The translations under genes were made by a program, and so were the position numbers. From Limiplasma sp045538465 (GTDB lineage Bacteria > Bacillota > Clostridia > Christensenellales > Aristaeellaceae), in contig JAZSRK010000083.1 of the NCBI GenBank assembly GCA_045538465.1, forward strand, positions 1-43,507: 43,507 nt of DNA, given 5' to 3'. Under the pieces are notes generated by a model, which ran no database searches, had not been told where the DNA came from, and saw only the letters and a program-made list of their open reading frames with translations. How positions within the stretch are numbered: the first letter of the stretch is position 1; each line of letters opens with the position of its first letter. Of the stretch, positions 31,512 through 39,571 are shown piece by piece.

Positions 31512-32534
31512 TTAAATATTGGGGTTTACCTGCCGCAGTGTCTCGCCCTTGATGAGCTCGCCAATGACCGTAACATTCTGAATGCCAGCGGTAAGGGGCT
31601 CTTCGGCGGCACGAATGAGCATTTCCGCTGCCCTCTGCCCCATCTGCACCGTATTCTGCTTTACCGTGGTAAGCATGGGGCGCATCAGCTGAGAAAGGAA
31701 GTGACCATCGTATCCAGCAATAGAAATATCCTCACCAATGCGCATGCCACTGTCGCGAATGGCATCCATACCGCCGATGGCGGCAAGGTCGTCGGTAACG
31801 AAAATGCAGGTGGGCGGCTGAGGCAGCTTGAGCAGTTTCTGCACCACCGCATAGCATTTGTGAGAATCCTGATAATCAGATTCTTCCAAATACTCAGGGC
31901 GTACAGGGATGTCGTTGGCCATCATAGCCCGATGAAAGCCGGTAAGACGGCTCTTGGTAACAGCGCTCTTTTTGCCGTGTACATAGGCAATTCGGTTATG
32001 CCCCAACTGCGCTGCGCGGTATACCAATAGTTCCATGCCGGCTACATTATCACTGAGCACGCAGGAGCGGTTGTCGAAGCTGTGGTCGATGGTAACGGCA
32101 GGCAGGTCACTTTGCATCAGCTGGACGATCTCGGGAGAATAGAAATCGATACAGGCCACGCAAACACCATCCACATTGCGATAGTGGCAATGCTCCAAAA
32201 AGGTCATGTTGCGCTGGCTGATGTTGTGGTTGATAAAGGTGATATCGTAGCCCTTTTGCTCAGCCGTACGCTTGAAGCTATCCAGCACGGCAGAAAAGAA
32301 TGGGTGCATCAAACCGCTGCCGTAATCGTCGGCAAACAAAACGCCCAAATTATAGGAGCGGTTTGTTTTCAGCGCCCTTGCCAGTGCGTTAGGATGGTAG
32401 CCGATCTCCTTAGCGGTATCCAGCACGCGCTTGCGGGTCTCTTCGCTGATGTCGGTATAGTGGTTCAGCGCCTTGCTGACTGTGGAGATCGAAAGCCCGC
32501 ACTTTTCCGAAACGTCTTTGATGGTGACAGCCAT
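31512..32534 (-). CDS. LacI-family transcriptional regulator
   Basis: The product is 340 residues. The N-terminal HTH (VTIKDVSEKCGLSISTVSKALNHYTDISEETRKRV) and hinge YHPNALARALKTNRSYNLGVLF are followed by a sugar-binding-type effector domain (FVTDDLAAIGGMDAIRDSGMRIGEDISIAGYDG). The effector cannot be predicted. No sugar genes are immediately adjacent; the neighbours are the His-rich unit and the spoIID-like gene, so it may act on a distant locus such as the glycosidase operon at 38261. The start at 32534 is set by AGAAGG and by the HTH beginning three residues later. A pair of 18-bp direct repeats lies upstream (32632-32681). Confidence 0.9.
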   Translation of the reverse strand: MAVTIKDVSEKCGLSISTVSKALNHYTDISEETRKRVLDTAKEIGYHPNALARALKTNRSYNLGVLFADDYGSGLMHPFFSAVLDSFKRTAEQKGYDITFINHNISQRNMTFLEHCHYRNVDGVCVACIDFYSPEIVQLMQSDLPAVTIDHSFDNRSCVLSDNVAGMELLVYRAAQLGHNRIAYVHGKKSAVTKSRLTGFHRAMMANDIPVRPEYLEESDYQDSHKCYAVVQKLLKLPQPPTCIFVTDDLAAIGGMDAIRDSGMRIGEDISIAGYDGHFLSQLMRPMLTTVKQNTVQMGQRAAEMLIRAAEEPLTAGIQNVTVIGELIKGETLRQVNPNI

Positions 32535-32587
32535 ACTGCGCCTTCTTTCTGTAATGGATAGCAAATAACACAAACGAATCCACTTGT

Positions 32588-32616
32588 ATTATACATGAAA
32601 TCAAAAGAAATACCAT
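32588..32616 (-). promoter_or_regulatory. Putative promoter of the second LacI gene
   Basis: On the minus strand, a perfect TATAAT (32588-32593) has only a weak -35 box, ATGGTA, at 17-nt spacing. Confidence 0.4.
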
Positions 32617-32631
32617 CCCCTGCAAAAACAA

Positions 32632-32681
32632 ATTTTCGTATTTTTTTCGTTTTCAAAATATGGATTTTCGTATTTTATTCG
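32632..32681. repeat. Pair of 18-bp direct repeats upstream of the LacI gene
   Basis: ATTTTCGTATTTTTTTCG (32632-32649) and ATTTTCGTATTTTATTCG (32664-32681) match at 17 of 18 positions, with starts 32 bp apart, close to three helical turns. The second copy overlaps the last codons of the spoIID-like gene. Confidence 0.6.
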
Positions 32682-34480
32682 GCGGTCAGATAGCTTTCCA
32701 TCACATAACCGCTGATGCTGTCGGTCTCCACATGCACCCAACCTTCCTCCGGGCAGCGCTCTAAAACCAGCAAACGCTGGTTTTTATACAGCCGCATGAG
32801 GATATCGCTGCTCAAGTCGGGGCGTGAGCGCAAATTCAGGGAGCTATCATCGGCGATCTCGGTTACCACGGCGTACCATTGCCCTTCCCCGGGCTCCTTG
32901 GTTACAGGCATCAGCGTCGGCCGTGGCGTTACAGTGGGGGCAGGGCCTGCCGTTGCAGACAATTCCTCCTGAGGGGCGGGTAGCGCTGCCGCTGGGAAAT
33001 TGAACCGTCTAAGCTCCATGCCCGGATAGTAGAAGCCCAAGATCTCCCGGAAATCCTTTTTGTATTGGCCTGCCATCCATTCAGCGCCGCGCTGGCTCAT
33101 GCCAACACCGTGACCATAGCGGCGTGCCTCCAATGTATAGCTGTCCTCGGTCTCTACCAGTGTCCAGATCTCGTTATCAAAATTGCCGCTGATGTTGAGG
33201 GCAAAAGCATTCTCTACCGTTTGAAAAACCGGCAATTTCAGCGAAAAAGCAGCCGGAATGGGCTCAAATTCGCCGTATACCACCTGCGGGGTCGGGCTGG
33301 GCGCAGGGGTACCGGTGGGCGATAGCGTTTGAGGAGCTGGCGTTTCAAAGAGAAACACTTCTTCGTCGTCATCTGTGGGGACTGGTATCTCGCTGCGTGT
33401 GCGGGCGCTGATAACGACCTTCATACACAGGCGGGTAAGCAATTGGGAATCTTTCGCAGAAGGGGTATCCAGCACCACCTCCGACACCTGATGCACCACG
33501 ATGCTTTCCGGCGAAGGATCGTAGCCCATCCCGATCAGTTGATCCGCAAGTACAGTGGCCAACAGCTTTCTAAGCCCATAGGGGGCTGTTTCATCCGGCG
33601 CATATTCCTTGTTTATGGTAAAGCTGCGCACTGTGCTGGCGGGGTTTTCCACGTCGTAGGGGTCGGGGCCAAAGGCATAGTAGCCATAATCCTCTTGGGT
33701 ATCCCAAACGGTCTCGACCAGCTCGGTCTGACCGCCATTACTGGCAGAATAGTAGCATTGCGCCAACTGCCCCTTATAAAAACCGCAAACACCTCTGGTG
33801 GCCTCCACTGCGGCTTCTGTTTGGGTATAACCCGGCACATAGCCCTTGAACACCTGATCGTTGGTGGTATCTACCACATCGTAGGCTCTGGAGGCATCCA
33901 CTTTACGCAGTACATAGGTACGCGCAGCAATGGTCTGCGCCTTCAGGGCTTCCACGGGAAAGGTATCACTCATTTCGTAGGGCACAACACCAAGGAGGTA
34001 ATCCTCCACATGGATGCTCAGCACCGGGTACAGCTTACCTTCATTGATAGACAAAGACAGATCGCCCAGATACAGCGGCTCAAAACCCGTGCGATAAAAG
34101 CCGGGGCGCTCTGCGCCCTCTGCCCCATTCGCTGCATATCGGCGCAAAAGCACCTGATCGCCCAGCCGCAGAGACAGCCCATCCATATATAAATAAATGC
34201 TGTTGTTGCGAAGAATAAACGCCAGCTGGCTGCCGCTTTCCACATACAGCTCATGCTGACCGAATACAAGCCCATACGGGGCTGTTAACGTAACATCCAG
34301 CCGGTCGGTCAGCCCAAGGCGGCTCAGCAGTACCCGCACTACAGGGTCAGCCTCAAAACCAGCTGGTTTGATCTGCTCCTCTGCCATGGTAGCGGGCAAC
34401 AAAGCCAACGAAAGTGAACATAGTAAGCAAACTGCAATAACCGCTGCCAGTATGCGCTGCCTATCCTTATGCGTAGTCAT
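32675..34480 (-). CDS. Exported SpoIID/LytB-domain protein with SH3b domain
   Basis: The product is 601 residues. A signal peptide (residues 1-33) precedes a SpoIID-type domain. This has VEDYLLGVVPYEMSDTFPVEALKAQTIAARTYVLRK (catalytic-type Glu169), YYSASNGGQTE and, much later, YGHGVGMSQRGAEWMAGQY. The domain is interrupted by a Pro/Thr-rich linker (about residues 367-400). A second such linker (about 497-535) leads to a C-terminal SH3b domain (536-598, NLRSRPDLSSDILMRLYKNQRL). SpoIID proteins are peptidoglycan lytic transglycosylases acting on denuded glycan. Here the SH3b suggests wall targeting. The start at 34480 follows AAAGGGG. A longer open frame upstream crosses the tRNA gene and is rejected. 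It is not in a sporulation operon. Confidence 0.9.
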   Translation of the reverse strand: MTTHKDRQRILAAVIAVCLLCSLSLALLPATMAEEQIKPAGFEADPVVRVLLSRLGLTDRLDVTLTAPYGLVFGQHELYVESGSQLAFILRNNSIYLYMDGLSLRLGDQVLLRRYAANGAEGAERPGFYRTGFEPLYLGDLSLSINEGKLYPVLSIHVEDYLLGVVPYEMSDTFPVEALKAQTIAARTYVLRKVDASRAYDVVDTTNDQVFKGYVPGYTQTEAAVEATRGVCGFYKGQLAQCYYSASNGGQTELVETVWDTQEDYGYYAFGPDPYDVENPASTVRSFTINKEYAPDETAPYGLRKLLATVLADQLIGMGYDPSPESIVVHQVSEVVLDTPSAKDSQLLTRLCMKVVISARTRSEIPVPTDDDEEVFLFETPAPQTLSPTGTPAPSPTPQVVYGEFEPIPAAFSLKLPVFQTVENAFALNISGNFDNEIWTLVETEDSYTLEARRYGHGVGMSQRGAEWMAGQYKKDFREILGFYYPGMELRRFNFPAAALPAPQEELSATAGPAPTVTPRPTLMPVTKEPGEGQWYAVVTEIADDSSLNLRSRPDLSSDILMRLYKNQRLLVLERCPEEGWVHVETDSISGYVMESYLTAE

Positions 34481-34551
34481 ATACTTTCCCCTTTCCCTAT
34501 CGCCGGGATCATGCTGGTAACACCCTTCATATAACGAATGATCGCATAAAA

Positions 34552-34580
34552 ATGATACCATGGGTGTCGAAAAAGCACAA
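34552..34580 (-). promoter_or_regulatory. Putative promoter of the SpoIID-like gene
   Basis: On the minus strand, TTGTGC (34575-34580), a 17-nt spacer and TATCAT (34552-34557), about 72 nt before the start. Confidence 0.45.
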
Positions 34581-34658
34581 GTATTGCTATATGGCAAGGC
34601 TGGAGAGGATATGCAGTCGTTTCGGAGTTCATCGATCGGGCTGCTCACGAAAAAGGGC

Positions 34659-34687
34659 TTGCACAACGAACCGCTTGCGGGTATAAT
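34659..34687 (+). promoter_or_regulatory. Promoter of the tRNA-Leu gene
   Basis: TTGCAC (34659-34664), a 17-nt spacer and a perfect TATAAT (34682-34687), 10 nt before the mature tRNA start. Confidence 0.8.
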
Positions 34688-34697
34688 AACAATGCCT

Positions 34698-34783
34698 GCG
34701 GTAGTGCTGGAATTGGCATACAGACTTGACTTAAAATCAAGCGCCCTATGGGATTGCGGGTTCAAGTCCCGCCTGCCGCACCA
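34698..34783 (+). tRNA. tRNA-Leu(UAA)
   Basis: The molecule is 86 nt including an encoded CCA. Acceptor arms GCGGTAG and CTGCCGC pair with one G-U. The anticodon stem CTTGA/TCAAG encloses loop CTTAAAA, giving anticodon TAA (reads UUA). A class II variable arm (CGCCCTATGGG) and T arm GCGGG-TTCAAGT-CCCGC follow. It stands alone, with its own promoter and terminator. Confidence 0.96.
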
Positions 34784-34826
34784 CAACCACGAGTATTTGA
34801 TGCAAATTACTCGTGGTTGTTTTTTT
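34783..34826 (+). terminator. Terminator of tRNA-Leu
   Basis: ACAACCACGAGTA and TACTCGTGGTTGT pair around a 12-nt loop, followed by a run of six T residues. Confidence 0.92.
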
Positions 34827-34873
34827 CTTATTGTTTTTATGTAAACCGAAGATGCCTTTGTTGGAAATTCTTG

Positions 34874-34902
34874 TTGATTCTTGCCGAAACATGCGCTATA
34901 AT
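34874..34902 (+). promoter_or_regulatory. Promoter of the 34989 gene
   Basis: TTGATT (34874-34879), a 17-nt spacer and a perfect TATAAT (34897-34902), about 87 nt before the start. Confidence 0.7.
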
Positions 34903-34988
34903 CAATAAAAACAGACCCATTCAGCAAAGCTACATCTGCCATTGGAACGTTTTGCTGCAAAAAACGAATCATATGGAGGTACAAGTGC

Positions 34989-35783
34989 ATGGATAACAAC
35001 AATTTTTCCGGAAATGTTCAAACATATGAATATAACTACAAAGAGGAAAAGCCAAACAAGTTTGCCAGCGGATGCATGGGCTGTTTTGGTCTCATCTTAC
35101 GCTATCTGCTTATGTTTGTTATCGGCATAGGTGTGTTTTACGGAACCACTGCGATCAGCAGATGGTTCAATGAAAACAACAATGCACAAAAAGCTGCCTC
35201 CTACTCATTAAACACCATCTTTGAAAACGATCAAACACATCCCATTGGGGAATATGTCAGCTTGGAAGTGCAGGCAGTTTTTGGACCCTATGCGACCCTG
35301 ACCCAAACAAGAGAAACTGAATATAGCTTATCTTCCGTAGTGAAAGAAAAAGAATACTATCTGGTCTTATTGGAAAGCGGTGACTTGCTAACAGTTGCAA
35401 CATCGAACGCTGACGAGAAACAGGCCTTGGCACAAATGTGCGAATGGGCCTCTACTGTTGAGGATCCAGAAGCGCTATTTGATGGCGATAGCCTCATTCT
35501 GCAAGGTGAACTGATGATCATGAGCGAACCAAAGCTAATAAACATATACAACGGCGTGTTGCGCGATTTGGGACTCTCCACACGCGATGAAGGCGTTACG
35601 ATGTTGATCGTCGATACCGATGCCGGACGTGGAGCTGGTTATGTTTTGCCCATCGTTGCTGTAATTGCAGTTATCGTTATCATCATCATTATCAGCAAAA
35701 GAAGAAAAGCAAAGAAAGAGGAAGAAGAAGCCGCACGCATGCGCAAGGAAGCAGAGCGGGAAGAGAATGCGATCAACCTATAA
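34989..35783 (+). CDS. Two-TM protein of unknown function
   Basis: The product is 264 residues and I do not recognise a family with confidence. A polar N-terminus (EYNYKEEKPNKFASGCMGCF) is followed by TM1 (about residues 34-53, LILRYLLMFVIGIGVFYG). An extracytoplasmic domain of about 160 residues follows (EYVSLEVQAVFGPYATLTQTRE, KEYYLVLLESGDLLTVATS). TM2 (about 217-236, YVLPIVAVIAVIVIIIIIS) leads to a cytoplasmic, highly charged tail (RRKAKKEEEEAARMRKEAERE). Base composition is more AT-rich than its neighbours. ATGGAGG precedes the start. It is monocistronic, ended by a strong hairpin. Confidence 0.75.
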   Translation: MDNNNFSGNVQTYEYNYKEEKPNKFASGCMGCFGLILRYLLMFVIGIGVFYGTTAISRWFNENNNAQKAASYSLNTIFENDQTHPIGEYVSLEVQAVFGPYATLTQTRETEYSLSSVVKEKEYYLVLLESGDLLTVATSNADEKQALAQMCEWASTVEDPEALFDGDSLILQGELMIMSEPKLINIYNGVLRDLGLSTRDEGVTMLIVDTDAGRGAGYVLPIVAVIAVIVIIIIISKRRKAKKEEEEAARMRKEAEREENAINL

Positions 35784-35797
35784 TTCTCTTGCATAAA

Positions 35798-35841
35798 CCA
35801 ACAAAGCGGTATAGCCGAAGCTATACCGCTTTGTTGGTTTT
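35798..35841. terminator. Terminator shared by the 34989 gene and the ferredoxin gene
   Basis: The 18-bp arms CCAACAAAGCGGTATAGC and GCTATACCGCTTTGTTGG enclose a CGAA tetraloop. TTTTAAAT follows on the plus strand and a weaker TTTATG on the minus strand. Confidence 0.9.
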
Positions 35842-35850
35842 AAATTTGGA

Positions 35851-36021
35851 TTAGCCCTGAACGGGGGCGCCCACGGGGCAGGCACCAGCGCAAGCGCCGC
35901 ACTCGATGCACTTATCGGCGTCGATCACGAACTTGCCATCGCCCTCAGCGATCGCATCCACGGGGCACTCAGCCTGGCAAGCGCCGCAGCTGATGCATTC
36001 GTCGTTGATAACATATGCCAT
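35851..36021 (-). CDS. 2[4Fe-4S] ferredoxin
   Basis: This small low-potential electron carrier of clostridial type has 56 residues. Two cluster motifs are clear: CISCGACQAECP and CIECGACAGACP, each CxxCxxCxxxCP with the spacing expected for a pair of [4Fe-4S] clusters. The N-terminus reads MAYVINDE, as in clostridial ferredoxins. The last CP of each motif serves the other cluster. AGGAGG lies about 9 nt before the start. It is monocistronic with its own promoter. The likely partners are pyruvate:ferredoxin oxidoreductase or hydrogenase, neither in the window. Confidence 0.96.
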   Translation of the reverse strand: MAYVINDECISCGACQAECPVDAIAEGDGKFVIDADKCIECGACAGACPVGAPVQG

Positions 36022-36075
36022 ATTACTGTTCCTCCTGTTTCGTAATCAGCAGAGCACATGCTGCTGTATAGTGGT

Positions 36076-36104
36076 ATCATAGCACGATTTGCTTTGCTTT
36101 GCAA
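36076..36104 (-). promoter_or_regulatory. Promoter of the ferredoxin gene
   Basis: On the minus strand, TTGCAA (36099-36104), a 17-nt spacer and TATGAT (36076-36081), about 54 nt before the start. Confidence 0.75.
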
Positions 36105-36167
36105 GAGCGGAGACCGCTGTTTTCCCCTTGCCAAAAGCAAAAAGCAGAGCTTGCTGCGCAACTGCTG

Positions 36168-36201
36168 CAATTGAAAACCGCCGATGGCATGCATCGGCGG
36201 T
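36168..36201 (-). terminator. Terminator of the HerA-like ATPase gene
   Basis: On the minus strand, CCGCCGATG and CATCGGCGG pair around a five-nt loop and are followed by TTTTCAATTG. Confidence 0.8.
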
Positions 36202-36220
36202 GGATGGTTGCAATAAGAAC

Positions 36221-38098
36221 TTACTTCTTCTTGCCCATGATGCTATTCAGCAAGCCGTTGACCAGCTTGTTGGTAGCAGTACGGGTAGCAGAGGAGATAG
36301 CGGTGTTCTTGATGCGGCCCAGAACGCTGTCGTTTACGCGGGCACGCTCGGCGCGCTCTTCGCGCAGTTCGTCAGCACGCTGGCGGCGGGCTTCAGCCAT
36401 GGCTTCCTTCTCGGCCTTGGCGGCTTCCTTAGCGGCCTTCTCGGCTTCCTTAGCAGCCAAAGCGGCAGCCTTCTTTTCTTCCTCGGTCATCACGGGCATG
36501 TACTGACCGGTGGCGGGGTTGAACTGCATCTGGCGCTGCACATACTGACCGGTGGTGGGATCCATCACCAGCATGGTCTGCGTGGCGGGCTGAGCGGTGG
36601 CGGTGGTCATGGGCTGCATGGGAGCGGCCTGCATGGTGGGCACCTGAGGATAACCCATGGGCTGCTGCATCATGGGCTGTTGCATCATCGGCTGCTGCAT
36701 CATGGGCTGCTGCACATACTGGCCGGTGGTGGGGTCAAGTACCATGAAACCCTGCTGGGGCTGCATCATGGGCTGCTGGGCTACGGGGATCTGTTCCATG
36801 TTGTTCTGCTCGGTCATTGGTTGATACACTCCTTTGAATTCTGATTGATTAATGACTTCGTTGCGTTCTTCAACGGTGATAGCGCCCATATAGCTCTGCG
36901 GAGGCAGAATGGTGGCGCGCTGTACAATACCGGGAGCGCCGTTTTCATCCAGGAAAGAGACAAGAGCCTCGCCCGTTTTCAGCAGGGTGATGGCTTCCTC
37001 GGTATCGAACTTAGGATTGGTGCGGAAGGTTTGCGCTGCCACCTTGACCGCTTTCTGATCCAAGGGGGTGAAGGCACGCAGTGCATGCTGCACGCGGTTA
37101 CCCAGCTGACCAAGCACCGTCATAGGTACGTCGGTGGGGTTCTGGGTGATAAAATAGACGCCAACGCCCTTGGAACGGATCAGACGCACAACTTGCTCGA
37201 TCTTGTCCATCAGCTGCTTGGGACAGTCGTTAAACAGCAGGTGCGCCTCATCAAAGAAGAAGACCATAACGGGCTTGTCGCAATCGCCGCGCTCAGGCAG
37301 CAATTCGTACAGCTCTGTCAGCAGCCACAGAAGGAAGGTGGAATACATCAGCGGATTAAGGAACAGCTTATCGCAGGCCAAAATGCTGATGAGACCGCGA
37401 CCGTCCTCGTCGGTCTTGATCCAGTCGGAGATCTTCAGTGCAGGGGTGCCGAAGAACTTATCGCCGCCTTGGTCTTCCAGCAGAGCTACTGCGCGCTGGA
37501 TAGCGCCAATGCTGGCACGGCTCACATTGCCGTATTCCACAGTATATTCGTCCGCATGGGCACCCACATAGGCGATGGCCTGCTTCAGATCGGCAATATT
37601 CTGCAACTGGGGCTCGTTAACGATCTGGCCGTACATATCCAGCTTCTGGGGCAGCTTGCCATCGTTAGCAACACGGAAAACGATATTCAGCACGCCAGAC
37701 TGGGTCTCATTGAGGCCCAACATACGGCTGAGCAGCATGGGGCCCATCTCCAGCACGGTGGTACGCACCGGAATGCCCTGCTCGCCGTATACATCCCAGA
37801 AACAAGCGGGATAGCTCTTGGGTTCGAAGCCGGGCATGCCGGTCATCTGAACACGCTTTTCGATATTGGCGTTTTCCACGCCGGGTTTTACCATGCCGCT
37901 CAGGTCGCCCTTGATATCGCTCAGGAATACGGGGACGCCCATATCGGAGAAACCTTCTGCCATTACTTTCAGGCTGACGGTTTTACCGGTACCAGTGGCG
38001 CCAGCGATGAGACCATGGCGGTTGGCCATATGGGGCAGCAAATATGCAGGATTGCCATCCGCATCGGTGCCAAGCCATATTTTTTGGTCGTAGAACAT
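36221..38098 (-). CDS. HerA-like ATPase of the DUF853/YjgR family with repeat tail
   Basis: The product is 625 residues. The FtsK/HerA-type ATPase core has Walker A GATGTGKT (residues 33-40), LSDIKGDLSGM, and Walker B MVFFFDEAHLLF (Asp283, Glu284). YFITQNPTDVPMTVLGQLGNRVQHALRAFTP, the DUF853 hallmark, follows. The C-terminus differs from short homologues. A Met/Gln/Pro stretch with MMQQP units and three copies of a TTGQYVQ/ATGQYM-type motif is followed by a charged coiled coil (KEAEKAAKEAAKAEKEAM). It ends in the family's conserved VLGRIKNTAISSATRTATNK tail. Members are presumed DNA or protein translocating ATPases of unknown role. AGGAGG lies 8 nt before the start. It is monocistronic. Confidence 0.9.
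   Translation of the reverse strand: MFYDQKIWLGTDADGNPAYLLPHMANRHGLIAGATGTGKTVSLKVMAEGFSDMGVPVFLSDIKGDLSGMVKPGVENANIEKRVQMTGMPGFEPKSYPACFWDVYGEQGIPVRTTVLEMGPMLLSRMLGLNETQSGVLNIVFRVANDGKLPQKLDMYGQIVNEPQLQNIADLKQAIAYVGAHADEYTVEYGNVSRASIGAIQRAVALLEDQGGDKFFGTPALKISDWIKTDEDGRGLISILACDKLFLNPLMYSTFLLWLLTELYELLPERGDCDKPVMVFFFDEAHLLFNDCPKQLMDKIEQVVRLIRSKGVGVYFITQNPTDVPMTVLGQLGNRVQHALRAFTPLDQKAVKVAAQTFRTNPKFDTEEAITLLKTGEALVSFLDENGAPGIVQRATILPPQSYMGAITVEERNEVINQSEFKGVYQPMTEQNNMEQIPVAQQPMMQPQQGFMVLDPTTGQYVQQPMMQQPMMQQPMMQQPMGYPQVPTMQAAPMQPMTTATAQPATQTMLVMDPTTGQYVQRQMQFNPATGQYMPVMTEEEKKAAALAAKEAEKAAKEAAKAEKEAMAEARRQRADELREERAERARVNDSVLGRIKNTAISSATRTATNKLVNGLLNSIMGKKK
36658..36714. repeat. 15-bp tandem repeats encoding MMQQP
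   Basis: Four imperfect 15-bp units within the HerA-like gene, coding MMQQP on the minus strand. This is a likely replication-slippage site that preserves frame. Confidence 0.8.
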
Positions 38099-38139
38099 GT
38101 ATCTAACCTCCTACGGTAACAATATACACGACTAAGCAT

Positions 38140-38168
38140 ATTTTACATCCTATTATCGTTTTCGTCAA
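38140..38168 (-). promoter_or_regulatory. Promoter of the HerA-like ATPase gene
   Basis: On the minus strand, TTGACG (38163-38168), a 17-nt spacer and TAAAAT (38140-38145), about 41 nt before the start. It is divergent from the promoter at 38184. Confidence 0.72.
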
Positions 38169-38183
38169 CGGCTTTATTTGCAC

Positions 38184-38212
38184 TTGTCCTGCCTTTTTGC
38201 GTTTGCTATAAT
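38184..38212 (+). promoter_or_regulatory. Promoter of the transporter-glycosidase-kinase operon
   Basis: TTGTCC (38184-38189), a 17-nt spacer and a perfect TATAAT (38207-38212), about 48 nt before the start at 38261. Confidence 0.75.
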
Positions 38213-38260
38213 AGAGGCATAGCGGTGTGTTTAGCCGCGTTTTCGAAAGGAGAGCTACAT

Positions 38261-39571
38261 ATGAAGACCACCACCCGGATCGGTGCACGCCTATGGAGTG
38301 CGCTTTTACTGCTGGGTCTTGCCGGGCAGTTTGCATGGACCATCGAAAACATGTACTTTAACGTATTTCTCTACAACACCATTACCACCGACCCCAGCTA
38401 CATTGCCGCCATGGTGGCTGCCAGCGCCGTCGTGGCCACGCTGACCACGCTGCTTATGGGCGTTGTAAGCGACCGCACTGGTAAGCGTAAACCCTTTATT
38501 TGCGGCGGCTACTTGTTATGGGGTCTGAGCACCATGGCCTTTGGCGTTATCACCGTCGAAAACGCTGCCGCCCTTTTTCCTGCTGCCAACGCCATCGCTG
38601 TTGCTGCCATCATGGTGATCGCCGTGGACTGCTTGATGACCTTCTTTGGCTCCACCGCCAACGATGCCGCCTTCAATGCCTATGTGACCGATGTGGTGGA
38701 TCCTCAAAAGCGGGGCAAGGTAGAAAGCGTGCTGAGCATCCTGCCCCTGCTTTCCATGCTGGTGATCTTTGGTTTGTTCGACGGCATGACCCAAGCCGGA
38801 GAATGGCGCAAGTTCTTCTTCATTTTCGGTATCGTCGTGATCATCACGGGTATCATTTCGCTGTTTGTGCTCAAAGAAGCCGATATCCAACCGGAGCGCA
38901 AGCCGTTTTTCAGCCAACTGGTATATGGCTTCCGCCCGTCGGTGGTGGGCAGCCACAAAGCGCTGTACCTGTCGCTGGCTGCCATGTGCGTCTTTTCCAT
39001 TGCGGTGCAGGTGTTCTTCCCCTATTTGATCATCTACATGCAGCATTATCTGCAGCTGGATGCCTACGCCATCGTGCTGGGCGTTGTGCTGATCGTGGCC
39101 TCCATCGCAAGTGTTGTGGGCGGCCGTTGGATCGACAAAGTGGGCAAGCTGCGCTTCGCCGTGCCCGCCGCTCTGGTAATGCTGGTGGGCCTGATCGCCA
39201 TGTTCTTTGTACGCAACATGCTGACGGTCATTCTGGCGGGCATGGTGATGATGAGCGGCTATATGCTGCTCACCTCTGCCTTGATGGCGCAGATCCGCGA
39301 CCTGACACCGCCGGAAAAAGCCGGGCATTTCCAAGGTATTCGTATGGTGTTCTCCGTCATGCTGCCCATGATCATCGGCCCCGCCATCGGTGCACAGGTC
39401 ATCAAGGGCAACGCCGCCACCTATGTGGATCTGGGGCAGACCAAAACCGTGCCCACCCCAGCGATTTTTCTTGCAGCAGCCGTTGTATTGCTGCTGACCG
39501 CCATTCCCCTGTGGCTATTGCACCGCACCACTAAAAACCAAGCCCATAAGGAGGAAGAGACCGTATGCTGA
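38261..39571 (+). CDS. MFS/GPH-type sugar transporter
   Basis: This is a membrane protein of 436 residues with about 12 hydrophobic helices. The loop after the second helix reads GVVSDRTGKRKPFICGGYLLWG, the major facilitator signature in the variant seen in glycoside-pentoside-hexuronide symporters. A related loop is repeated in the second half (GGRWIDKVGKLRFAVPAAL). FNAYVTDVVDPQKRGKVESVLS and RDLTPPEKAGHFQGIRM are further family-like segments. It probably imports a glycoside for the family 2 glycosidase encoded next, whose start overlaps its stop. AAAGGAG precedes the start at 38261. Confidence 0.85.
   Translation: MKTTTRIGARLWSALLLLGLAGQFAWTIENMYFNVFLYNTITTDPSYIAAMVAASAVVATLTTLLMGVVSDRTGKRKPFICGGYLLWGLSTMAFGVITVENAAALFPAANAIAVAAIMVIAVDCLMTFFGSTANDAAFNAYVTDVVDPQKRGKVESVLSILPLLSMLVIFGLFDGMTQAGEWRKFFFIFGIVVIITGIISLFVLKEADIQPERKPFFSQLVYGFRPSVVGSHKALYLSLAAMCVFSIAVQVFFPYLIIYMQHYLQLDAYAIVLGVVLIVASIASVVGGRWIDKVGKLRFAVPAALVMLVGLIAMFFVRNMLTVILAGMVMMSGYMLLTSALMAQIRDLTPPEKAGHFQGIRMVFSVMLPMIIGPAIGAQVIKGNAATYVDLGQTKTVPTPAIFLAAAVVLLLTAIPLWLLHRTTKNQAHKEEETVC

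Noticed and set aside
34481..35002. Long N-terminal extension of the SpoIID-like protein
   Set aside because: It would read antisense through tRNA-Leu and its terminator. The signal peptide and ribosome site place the start at 34480.
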